A DNA stretch of 5,357 bases from SAR202 cluster bacterium. GTDB taxonomy: Bacteria > Chloroflexota > Dehalococcoidia > Lucifugimonadales > JASMAO01. The position numbers and the translations under genes are program-made. Shown piece after piece: positions 1 through 5,357 of this stretch. The notes beneath the pieces are model-generated. The model had not been told where the DNA came from. It searched no databases and saw nothing but the letters and a program-made list of their open reading frames with translations. How positions within the stretch are numbered: position 1 is the first letter of the stretch; each line of letters starts with the position of its first letter. The DNA is taken from assembly GCA_030754315.1 (NCBI GenBank), contig JASMAO010000142.1:1-5357 (forward strand), read 5' to 3'.

Positions 1-834
1 TGTTGAGACCTTTCGTTCTGACAACTAACTTTGATACCCGTCGGCATATGTGTGATCCTAACAGCAGTAGAATTTTTCTGTACGCTCTGACCTCCAGCTC
101 CTCCAGCTTTAAAGACCTCTATTTTTAGGTCATCTAGATCAATTTCGACATCCACACCCGCTTCAGCCTCGGGCATGACCTCTACAAGAGCGAACGAAGT
201 ATGCCTTGCATGATCCGCATCAAAGGGAGAGATTCTGACTAGCCTGTGTACTCCTTTCTCGGCTTTTAAATAACCATATGCGTGTGGACCTGACACTTCA
301 AGGACTACATTCTTTATCCCGGCCTCGTCGCCTGCTGAGGTATTCAGAATTTCACTCCTGAGGTTCCTTTGCTCCGCCCAACGAAGATACATTCGTAGCA
401 ACATCTGTGCCCAGTCCTGAGATTCCACTCCACCAGCGCCTGAGTGCAAAGCAATTATGGCATTCTTCTTATCATGGGCCCCAGAGAGGACGAGATGAAA
501 CTCCAGATTCTTCAACTTCTCCATCAACTGATCAACTTCCGCTGCAACGGTGTCTAACAGAGAGTCATCATCCTCTTCTAGAGCCAAAACTATGAGATCA
601 GCTGTTGAATCAGAATCACTCAATAGTTGTTCCCATTCAGATATTTCAACCTGTAGGGCTGAGAGCCTCCTCATCTTCTCCTGAGCATCACGGCGATCGT
701 TCCAGAAATCCTGTTGTACCGATTCCCGTTCTAATCCTTCACTCTCTTTTCTCTTTGAGTTTAGGTCAAAGACGCACCATTAGATCTGAGATCCGTTCTC
801 TGATATTTACAACTCTTCCATGTAAATCTTGCAT
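1..834 (-). CDS. prfB: Peptide chain release factor 2 (RF2), partial at C-terminus, read through a +1 programmed frameshift
   Basis: RF2 recognises UGA and UAA stop codons in the ribosomal A site and triggers hydrolysis of peptidyl-tRNA. Seen: 22 codons from ATG at 834 (MQDLHGRVVNIRERISDLMV then RL), an in-frame TGA at 768-766, then a +1 frame from GAC at 767 that stays open to the window edge (255 codons, about 277 residues in total). Landmarks are the RF2 stop-codon-reading tripeptide SPF at residues 202-204, the segment GVHRLVRISPFD, and the catalytic GGQ at 247-249 (95-87), followed by SVQKNSTAVRITHMPTGI. E. coli RF2 has 365 residues with GGQ at 250-252, so about 90 C-terminal residues lie off the left edge and no large indel is present. 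The start is fixed by an in-frame TAG upstream with no start codon between, and by a purine-rich RBS. It lies downstream of pth on the same strand, with a 198-base gap. The identification is firm. Confidence 0.97.
765..780 (-). other. prfB +1 programmed frameshift site (CTT TGA C)
   Basis: Reading the minus strand, codon 22 is CTT (771-769), followed by TGA (768-766) and C (765). This is the heptamer CUUUGAC used in bacterial prfB genes for autoregulation: when RF2 is scarce the ribosome pauses at UGA, slips +1 on CUU/UUU and continues with GAC (Asp). In E. coli an internal Shine-Dalgarno AGGGGG ends three bases before CTT. Here the bases in that exact position are ATGGTG (780-775), whose GGTG can pair with anti-SD CACC, so the spacing is kept but the stimulator is weaker. 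The +1 frame yields an uninterrupted RF2, which rules out a random frameshift. Confidence 0.95.
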
Positions 835-843
835 GGGCTTTAA

Positions 844-855
844 CCCTCTCCCTCT
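844..855 (-). promoter_or_regulatory. Ribosome binding site of prfB
   Basis: The minus strand reads AGAGGGAGAGGG, ending nine bases before the ATG at 834. It supports that ATG as the true start of prfB, although the annotated-looking open frame ends at the TGA only 22 codons later. Confidence 0.7.
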
Positions 856-966
856 GTAACAGTTCTGCTATATTGTTTAACGCCCAAATTAAATTTCGGT
901 TAGGTTCTACCGGATACCAATTAGACACGTTCCGAGGATCCGTGCAAATACTCCCTGGCAACAAAA

Positions 967-975
967 AATATACCA
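967..975 (-). promoter_or_regulatory. Possible extended -10 promoter element for prfB
   Basis: The minus strand reads TGG TATATT, an extended -10 (TGn plus a five-of-six match to TATAAT), followed by a T-rich run. No good -35 is seen 16-18 bases upstream, which extended -10 promoters can tolerate. Transcription would start near 960, giving a leader of about 125 bases before prfB. The 835-1033 gap holds no gene that I can support and no terminator, so prfB may also be read through from pth. Confidence 0.3.
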
Positions 976-1033
976 AAAGGCACTAATTTAACAGAGTTCC
1001 AATGGAGTGTTTTAAATATCGCTAAATCACCGT

Positions 1034-1660
1034 TCAATTCAACTTATTCATAGCCTCTGTCACCCCATCAGCTAACACCATCTCGATACCCTGCATTAGC
1101 AAATCTATTGACCCGTTGATAACAACAGCCTCTTGATCCGTAATTGTACCAAGCACGTACTCAATGTTCTCAGCAGCAGAATGGGGCGAACCAATTCCTA
1201 CGCGGAATCGCGTGAATTGATCTGTACCGAGAGTTTGGATGATTGATTTCATCCCGTTGTGACCACCGGCACTTCCATCTGGCCGTATTCTCACCTTGCC
1301 TAGAGGCAGATTCATATCGTCGTAGATGACTATCAGTTGATCTGTAGATGCCCGGAAGCGATCCAGTACGTAACGAACTGCGTCACCGCTTCTGTTAACA
1401 AAGGTCCTGGGTTTCACGAGCACCACGTCGAAGCCTGATATCTGGCCTTCACCAATAATCGCATGCTTCCGTCGACTGGATACGTCTATTGAATGCGACG
1501 TGGAAATCCTTTCTATACACCAAAACCCAACGTTGTGGCGGGTACCGGAGTATTGTTGGCCTGGGTTACCTAAACCTACAATCAACTGCGGAGGTTTTTT
1601 ATTTTTTTCGCGCTCCCCAAAAACTCTGGTTAGGATAGTTCGTTTGAATATACCTACCAT
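1034..1660 (-). CDS. pth: Peptidyl-tRNA hydrolase with an N-terminal extension
   Basis: Pth cleaves the ester bond of peptidyl-tRNAs dropped by stalled ribosomes, recycling tRNA in the cytoplasm. From ATG at 1660 the protein has 208 residues, against 194 in E. coli. Family motifs in order: GLGNPGQQYSGTRHNVGF (residues 29-46, with Asn32 and catalytic His42, the equivalents of E. coli N10 and H20), KPRTFVNRSG (Asn89, equivalent to N68), YDDMNLPLG (Asp114, equivalent to catalytic D93) and GGHNGMKSI (Asn135, equivalent to N114). All active-site residues are present. Some 25 residues (MVGIFKRTILTRVFGEREKN then KKPPQ) precede the usual start of the fold and are rich in Lys and Arg. ATG 1660 is preferred to the in-frame GTG at 1675 because GGTGGA lies ten bases upstream of it. 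It sits between rnhA-moaC and prfB on the same strand, so co-transcription is likely. Confidence 0.95.
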   Translation of the reverse strand: MVGIFKRTILTRVFGEREKNKKPPQLIVGLGNPGQQYSGTRHNVGFWCIERISTSHSIDVSSRRKHAIIGEGQISGFDVVLVKPRTFVNRSGDAVRYVLDRFRASTDQLIVIYDDMNLPLGKVRIRPDGSAGGHNGMKSIIQTLGTDQFTRFRVGIGSPHSAAENIEYVLGTITDQEAVVINGSIDLLMQGIEMVLADGVTEAMNKLN

Positions 1661-1769
1661 GATGGATCGTTCCACCCAGCAACATTCCGAAGCGATTTTC
1701 GGTATTTGGCTCCGATCGGCCTATGGGTCCTATACATCGAGCGTAATGACCATTCTATCCACGCGTAAA
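1661..1769 (-). other. Short spacer between rnhA-moaC and pth with two dyads
   Basis: This 109-base spacer has no gene. It contains an inverted repeat CCGAA-(6)-TTCGG (1687-1702) and a palindrome CCGATCGG (1712-1719). Neither is followed by a T run on either strand, so they are not convincing terminators. They may be leader structures or operator-like dyads for pth, or chance. No clear promoter is seen. Confidence 0.3.
1671..1676 (-). promoter_or_regulatory. Ribosome binding site deciding the pth start
   Basis: GGTGGA on the minus strand lies ten bases before ATG 1660. The alternative GTG start (1675-1673) falls inside this site and has only a poor GGAA upstream, so ATG 1660 is the better call. 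Confidence 0.5.
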
Positions 1770-2669
1770 TTACTCTTCCAAGACGATGCAGCCGCTTTTC
1801 CCACCTATCTTACGTGCCAATCGGATATCACCAATCCGTATCCCGCGATCCCCGCTCTTGCACATGTCATACACTGCAAGTGCAGCAACACTCACGGCAG
1901 TCATTGCTTCCATCTCCACACCCGTTTTGGAGGTAGTCTTCACAATCGCTGAAATTTCCACTGTTGAGCGATCCTCGTCCAGGTGTAACTCCACCCCCAC
2001 ATTATCCAGATTGATTGGGTGACACATCGGTATCAGTTGTGAGGTGCTCTTGGCACCCATAATTCCAGCAATACGAGCAGTGGCCAAAACATCGCCTTTT
2101 TTAGACATGTTAGTCTTGATTAAAGCTAATGTCTCCTCTTTCATATGCACTGTTCCACGAGCCTCTGAAATGCGCTCTGTCGACAATTTAGCACCCACGT
2201 CAACCATTCGTGCTTTCCCCGATTCATCGACATGAGATAGCTCACACTCATTTGATATACCTATCATGTTTTCGGCCTCCAGTTTTGCAAGTTCGGCCTG
2301 ATGTCTAGCAAGCTTATCTGCCCTTTCATTCATTGTGTTACCTGAATGGCCGCGTACCCATTCCCAGATGATATCTTTCCCCTCTATCACTGAGTCGAGT
2401 TTTGCCCAAAGATCGTTATTGGTTTTTCGCTTCCAGTTGAGGGTAACCGTCTTTATGACATATTGACTGTCAGACGATACTCTGACTTTAGACGGCTCCT
2501 GAATATTAGCCAGACCACTAATGACTGCGCTCAACTCCATCCGATTGTTTGTGGTATCTGCCTCTCGGCCCAATAACTCAGTGTTTCGTCCACCCTCAAC
2601 AAGAATGGCACACCAACCCCCCGGGCCAGGATTGCCAATGCACGCGCCATCTGTAAATATTTCGATCAC
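1770..2669 (-). CDS. Fusion protein: ribonuclease HI (N-terminal) and MoaC, cyclic pyranopterin monophosphate synthase (C-terminal)
   Basis: A single 299-residue frame carries two whole enzymes. Residues 1-120 are RNase HI, which cuts the RNA strand of RNA-DNA hybrids: IEIFTDGACIGNPGPGGW with Asp7, TTNNRMEL with Glu45, SSDSQYV with Asp67, GHSGN with His108 and NERADKLA with Asp118 match E. coli D10, E48, D70, H124 and D134. The basic handle loop is about 12 residues shorter than in E. coli. Residues 121-143 form a charged linker. Residues 144-299 are MoaC, which makes cyclic pyranopterin monophosphate from the MoaA product: LSHVDESGKARMVDV, KKGDVLATARIAGI (Lys191, equivalent to K51), CHP (His217), SKTGVEMEAM, and YDMCK with Asp268 and Lys271, the equivalents of D128 and K131. 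Both halves look active. The start is GTG at 2669, chosen from GTGGAG six bases upstream and the match to RNase HI N-termini; the frame stays open to a TTG at 2720. An internal RBS precedes the MoaC half. Confidence 0.93.
   Translation of the reverse strand: MIEIFTDGACIGNPGPGGWCAILVEGGRNTELLGREADTTNNRMELSAVISGLANIQEPSKVRVSSDSQYVIKTVTLNWKRKTNNDLWAKLDSVIEGKDIIWEWVRGHSGNTMNERADKLARHQAELAKLEAENMIGISNECELSHVDESGKARMVDVGAKLSTERISEARGTVHMKEETLALIKTNMSKKGDVLATARIAGIMGAKSTSQLIPMCHPINLDNVGVELHLDEDRSTVEISAIVKTTSKTGVEMEAMTAVSVAALAVYDMCKSGDRGIRIGDIRLARKIGGKSGCIVLEE
2265..2280 (-). promoter_or_regulatory. Internal Shine-Dalgarno and ATG at the RNase HI-MoaC junction
   Basis: On the minus strand GGAGG (2280-2276) is followed eight bases later by ATG (2267-2265), in frame with the fusion at Met135. 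Initiation there would give a 165-residue stand-alone MoaC (E. coli MoaC has 161). The site lies exactly between the two domains, which is where a separate moaC gene would begin. The likely history is that rnhA lost its stop codon in front of moaC, with the moaC start retained. Confidence 0.6.
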
Positions 2670-2675
2670 TTCAAA

Positions 2676-2681
2676 CTCCAC
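2676..2681 (-). promoter_or_regulatory. Ribosome binding site deciding the rnhA-moaC start
   Basis: GTGGAG on the minus strand, six bases before GTG 2669, is the only good site near the 5' end of the frame. It supports a start at VIEIFTDGAC, as in other RNase HI proteins, rather than the upstream TTG at 2720. Confidence 0.6.
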
Positions 2682-2742
2682 ACCATCGATACATATTGTA
2701 ATCCATGCCGCTATGTACAACAGATTCCAATTGAACCCGATT

Positions 2743-2748
2743 ATTATA
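2743..2748 (-). promoter_or_regulatory. Candidate -10 element for the rnhA-moaC transcript
   Basis: The minus strand has a perfect TATAAT at 2748-2743, about 75 bases upstream of GTG 2669. The -35 position holds only a weak match (ATGAGC with a 16-base spacer). A small dyad, TGAC-C-GTCA (2778-2786), lies just upstream and could be an operator. The region is AT-rich here, so a chance match is possible. Confidence 0.35.
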
Positions 2749-3104
2749 AATACAGGCCACAGATGCTCATGTTATGATGACCGTCACTAACTATGAGTCT
2801 GTTTCTTGGATGAGCAAATTATATTGGTTGTCCCGTTTCATCCCGAGCTTGCCTGTGGTTGCCCCGTGCGTAAACAACAAATCAGAATCCATCCCTATCT
2901 CGACTCTATCACCGATTACTGAAGCAGACTACTGGATGAGGTACCTGCAGTCGTTGAGAAAGAAGTTTTCTCGAGGCTATCCCTCTGCAGTATTGTTGAA
3001 TCTAACCAGTAAATGGAGATCACCCGTTGAATCAATCCGCGGGAAAGTAGAGTTTAAGTCTGAAATTCAGTGAGAATGAACCGGTAGAAAGATCCTTTTC
3101 AAAA

Positions 3105-3201
3105 CTGGTCGGTCCAGCCAAGGTATGTATTGCGGTAACGATACGATTACCTTGTCTGAAAAATCCCATCGGGGCTCAACATATGACAGTCCTAAGAGGA
3201 C
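3105..3201 (+). promoter_or_regulatory. Structured leader upstream of tkt, with a strong hairpin at 3119-3154
   Basis: The main hairpin pairs CAAGGTA (3119-3125) with TACCTTG (3148-3154), then, across a 1x3 internal loop, GTATTG (3127-3132) with CGATAC (3139-3144, one G-U pair), closing on the loop CGGTAA. Smaller hairpins flank it: CTGG-(5)-CCAG (3105-3117), CCC-ATC-GGG (3165-3173) and GTCCT-AAG-AGGAC (3189-3201). None has a T run, so these are not terminators. The arrangement suggests a folded 5' leader of the tkt mRNA. No clear promoter was found, so whether the region is transcribed with tkt is inferred. Confidence 0.35.
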
Positions 3202-3254
3202 GATACTAGATATCCCCCATACTGAATCCAATCATTTGTAACACCAGAAGCGGT

Positions 3255-3260
3255 GGAGGT
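3255..3260 (+). promoter_or_regulatory. Ribosome binding site of tkt
   Basis: GGAGGT, a full anti-SD match, lies six bases before ATG 3266. Its first G is also the last base of a small CACC-(6)-GGTG dyad (3242-3255), which could slightly compete with ribosome binding. Confidence 0.85.
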
Positions 3261-3265
3261 CTAAT

Positions 3266-5122
3266 ATGAACGATAACGAACTTTGGGAAAAACTTGGACA
3301 GCAGCTTCGTGTTGACTCCGTGAGAGCGAGCGCTGCCGCCAACTCAGGCCATCCTACCTCTTCGATGTCAGCTGCAGACCTCGCCGCAGTTCTAGTCACT
3401 AAATACCTCCACTACGATTTCGACAATCCTGACAACCCAAACAATGACCGTCTTATTTTTTCCAAAGGTCACGCTTCACCATTGATCTACTCAATCTTCA
3501 AAGCTACTGGTGCCATTTCTGATGAGGAACTCCTAAGCTTCCGCAAATTTGGGAGCCGTTTTCAGGGACACCCCACACCGGCCATTCCGTGGATCGACGT
3601 GGCAACCGGATCACTCGGTCAAGGGTTACCAATTGCAGTTGGACTAGCTTTGGCAGGGAAACGACTGGATTGCCTACCGTATCGAATATGGGTTTTTTGC
3701 GGCGATAGTGAAATGGCAGAGGGATCGATGTGGGAAGCATTCCAGCACGCGGCAATGGCCGGGCTTGACAACCTGACCGCAATCATTGACGTAAACCGAC
3801 TAGGACAGAGAGGAGAAACGATGCATGGTTGGGATTTAGACGCTTACGCCAACCGCGCAGAGGCCTTCGGATGGAAAGCGATCAAAATAGACGGGCACGA
3901 CGTTCAACAAATCGACAAAGCCTACTCAGAGGCTGCAGCAACAAAAAACATCCCATCTGTGGTAATTGCACGTACCATCAAGGGCAAGGGCGTTTCAGTT
4001 GTCGAAAATACGAATGGCGCACATGGAAAACCGCTCCCCGACACCGAAGCCGCCATCAAAGAATTGGGTGGTATCACCAATATCACCGTTAATGTACCAG
4101 CACCTGCTACTAATCTCGTTCCACGTATATTCACAACCAGCATACCCGACAAAATTAAATTCAGAGTCGGTGACAAGGTTGCGACTCGCAAGGCATATGG
4201 TGACGCTTTGGCAGCACTTGGTTCATCCAGAAACGATATCGTTGCACTCGATGGCGAAGTGAGCAACTCTACATTCGCTGAGGTTTTCGCCAACGCACAC
4301 CCGGATCGCTATTTCGAGATGTACATCGCTGAGCAACAATTAGTAGCAGCAGCAGTCGGAATGCAAATCCGAGAGTGGGTACCGTTTGCGTCCACATTCG
4401 CAGCCTTTCTTAGCAGGGCCTATGACTTTGTCCGCATGGCAGCTATCAGTCAGGCAAATATTCGGCTTGTTGGTTCACACGCAGGTGTGTCAATAGGTGA
4501 AGATGGTCCTTCTCAAATGGCTCTCGAGGACCTAGCTTCCTTGCGAGCAATACATGGCAGTACGATCCTTTACCCATCCGATGCTAATCAGACAGCGGCA
4601 TTGGTAGAGCAGATGGCTGATTGCAGCGGGATAATATACATGCGCACGACTCGCGAAGCAACAACCGTTCTGTACAATTCCGACGAGGAATTCTTGGTCG
4701 GTGGCAGTCGAGTAGTACGATCCTCCAGCCAGGATGACGTGACGGTCGTTGGAGCCGGAATCACGCTACACGAGTCCCTCGAGGCTGCCGATCAATTAGA
4801 AGCCGATGGCGTCATTGCCCGAGTAATCGACCTCTATTCAATTAAGCCCATCGACGTAGAAACTCTCCTCAAAGCAGCCAAAGAAACCGGACTGATTGTA
4901 ACAGTCGAAGACCACCGGCCGGAGGGAGGGTTGGGAGACGCTGTTCTGGAGGTGTTCGCAACAGAAGACTGCAAACCGTACGTCTTGAAACTCGCCGTTA
5001 ACGAAATGCCCACCTCAGGCAAGCCAAGCGAGCTTCTCTCGGCAGCAGGTATAGACGCATCCCATATCGCCAACGCTGTTAGGAAGCTGATCGCCACCAA
5101 TAGAACCGAGCGTCTTTCATGA
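3266..5122 (+). CDS. tkt: Transketolase, animal-type
   Basis: Transketolase moves two-carbon ketol units between sugar phosphates (xylulose 5-phosphate to ribose 5-phosphate or erythrose 4-phosphate) with thiamine diphosphate and a divalent cation, in the cytoplasmic non-oxidative pentose phosphate pathway. The protein has 618 residues, like human TKT (623) and shorter than the E. coli type (about 663). Seen in order: SGHPTSS (His29), SKGHASP (His69), GHPTP (His102), TGSLGQG, the cofactor motif GDSE (146-149) with Asn177 in DVNRLGQ, KGKG then HGKPLPD (His253), the pyrimidine-domain catalytic Glu356 in YIAEQ, and GSHAGVSIGEDGPSQM (His405, Asp413, Gln417). Gln417 matches the human glutamine that replaces a histidine of the bacterial and yeast enzymes. 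GDS replaces the usual GDG. The start has GGAGGT six bases upstream. It is a single gene, divergent from rnhA-moaC and convergent with the next gene. The possibility of a 1-deoxyxylulose synthase is excluded by the transketolase-specific motifs. Confidence 0.96.
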   Translation: MNDNELWEKLGQQLRVDSVRASAAANSGHPTSSMSAADLAAVLVTKYLHYDFDNPDNPNNDRLIFSKGHASPLIYSIFKATGAISDEELLSFRKFGSRFQGHPTPAIPWIDVATGSLGQGLPIAVGLALAGKRLDCLPYRIWVFCGDSEMAEGSMWEAFQHAAMAGLDNLTAIIDVNRLGQRGETMHGWDLDAYANRAEAFGWKAIKIDGHDVQQIDKAYSEAAATKNIPSVVIARTIKGKGVSVVENTNGAHGKPLPDTEAAIKELGGITNITVNVPAPATNLVPRIFTTSIPDKIKFRVGDKVATRKAYGDALAALGSSRNDIVALDGEVSNSTFAEVFANAHPDRYFEMYIAEQQLVAAAVGMQIREWVPFASTFAAFLSRAYDFVRMAAISQANIRLVGSHAGVSIGEDGPSQMALEDLASLRAIHGSTILYPSDANQTAALVEQMADCSGIIYMRTTREATTVLYNSDEEFLVGGSRVVRSSSQDDVTVVGAGITLHESLEAADQLEADGVIARVIDLYSIKPIDVETLLKAAKETGLIVTVEDHRPEGGLGDAVLEVFATEDCKPYVLKLAVNEMPTSGKPSELLSAAGIDASHIANAVRKLIATNRTERLS

Positions 5123-5169
5123 CACCTGACCGCCAACTCTGATAATACAACTAACGAGACTAGCGGCAA

Positions 5170-5357
5170 TCAAGTTGTACTGATTGTACCCCTAACAGAC
5201 GTCGCGTCATCACTTGCTAAGAACGCCATTACGGCAGCTATATCTTTTGGGGTAGAAAGACCGTCCATAGTAGTTCTATAAACTGCTCCGTCTCCCGTAT
5301 TTAACAATGCCTCTTCAGCCGCTTCCAGCATCATTGGAGTCTCTACATAACCAGGGA
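5170..5357 (-). CDS. Short-chain dehydrogenase/reductase (SDR), C-terminal end only
   Basis: The last 61 residues of an SDR protein enter from the right edge. PGYVETPM is the loop that follows the catalytic Tyr-x3-Lys of classical SDRs (the P-G motif that contacts NAD(P)). STPKDIAAVMAFLASDDATS is the typical C-terminal helix and turn (P-x-D-I-A, F-L-A-S-D), and VRGTI matches the usual xxGxx strand. The nucleotide-binding Gly motif and the active site lie beyond the window, so substrate and cofactor preference cannot be judged; an oxoacyl-reductase-like or sugar/alcohol dehydrogenase role is possible. The protein ends ISTT-stop, lacking the usual D-G-G tail. The gene is convergent with tkt, with 47 bases between the stop codons and no terminator hairpin seen. 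Confidence 0.88.
   Translation of the reverse strand, partial: PGYVETPMMLEAAEEALLNTGDGAVYRTTMDGLSTPKDIAAVMAFLASDDATSVRGTISTT

Larger units (their letters stand above)
2749..3265. other. Long gap between the divergent rnhA-moaC and tkt genes; no recognised gene
   Basis: More than 500 bases lie here without an assignable gene. The plus strand has an open frame of 99 codons (2774-3073, MMTVTNYESVSW to EFKSEIQ). It has no RBS and resembles no family I know. The opposite strand, in one continuous phase, also reads like protein but is cut by TAG codons: its last stretch, 2928-2791, includes SVIGDRVEIGMDSDLLFTHG and GATTGKLGMK. Either an unknown small gene, a decayed minus-strand gene or plain spacer would fit. 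The right third (3105-3260) is the structured leader of tkt. No tRNA, rRNA or known riboswitch pattern was seen. Confidence 0.4.

Noticed and set aside
766..768. In-frame TGA in prfB as selenocysteine or a disabling mutation
   Set aside because: It lies in the exact CTT TGA C context of the RF2 frameshift, and the +1 frame continues as RF2. No SECIS-like requirement exists.
761..976. Minus-strand open frame of 71 codons over the prfB 5' end
   Set aside because: It overlaps the verified RF2 start in another phase, has no family likeness, and its start lies in the presumed leader. It is a shadow frame.
1500..2235. Plus-strand open frames opposite pth and rnhA-moaC
   Set aside because: They are antisense to genes with complete conserved motifs and have no independent support.
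3119..3154. Rho-independent terminator
   Set aside because: The hairpin is good but is not followed by a T run on either strand.
3105..3260. TPP riboswitch upstream of a thiamine-dependent enzyme
   Set aside because: The conserved THI-box cores (CUGAGA and the ACC-UGAUCUGG type segment) are absent.
2749..3265. tRNA, SRP RNA or other known structured RNA gene in the long gap
   Set aside because: No T-arm motif, cloverleaf spacing or SRP loop signature was found on either strand by eye.
3829..4293. Alternative open frames on both strands within tkt
   Set aside because: They are shadows of the strongly supported transketolase frame, with no RBS and no recognisable protein.
5123..5169. Bidirectional terminator between the convergent tkt and SDR genes
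   Set aside because: No stable GC-rich stem with flanking T or A runs is present in this short gap.
5174..5188. Direct repeat TTGTAC-TGA-TTGTAC
   Set aside because: Two six-base copies inside the SDR coding end. Too short to mean an attachment site or element.

Overview
The window reads as a piece of a bacterial chromosome carrying housekeeping genes. There is no sign of phage, plasmid, transposon or CRISPR sequence. Base composition is roughly balanced to slightly AT-rich, and several starts have GGAG-type Shine-Dalgarno sites. The lineage cannot be fixed from the sequence. The Q-K-N residues after the RF2 GGQ motif and the animal-type transketolase would suit an uncultured environmental bacterium, perhaps Chloroflexota (SAR202 or Dehalococcoidia-like), but this is a weak inference.

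Layout. Bases 1-2669 hold three genes on the minus strand, transcribed right to left: rnhA-moaC (2669-1770), pth (1660-1034) and prfB (834 to beyond the left edge). A gap of about 600 bases (2670-3265) separates them from a divergently transcribed plus-strand transketolase gene, tkt (3266-5122). The C-terminal end of a short-chain dehydrogenase/reductase gene then enters from the right on the minus strand (5357-5170). It is convergent with tkt, with only 47 bases between the two stop codons.

Function. prfB (peptide chain release factor 2) and pth (peptidyl-tRNA hydrolase) both act at the end of, or in rescue from, translation, and they form a natural pair. The third minus-strand gene is the surprise. 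It is one uninterrupted reading frame that joins a complete ribonuclease HI to a complete MoaC (molybdenum cofactor synthesis), two enzymes with no known common pathway. A consensus Shine-Dalgarno and an in-frame ATG sit exactly at the domain junction, so free MoaC may be made as well as the fusion. Transketolase belongs to the non-oxidative pentose phosphate pathway and stands alone here.

Other notable points: prfB carries the classical +1 programmed frameshift (CTT TGA C), so a simple ORF caller would truncate or mis-start it. The transketolase is of the short animal type with GDS in place of GDG. The tkt leader contains a well-formed hairpin. No entirely new multi-gene system is visible; the best candidate for something undescribed is the RNase HI-MoaC gene with its internal start.
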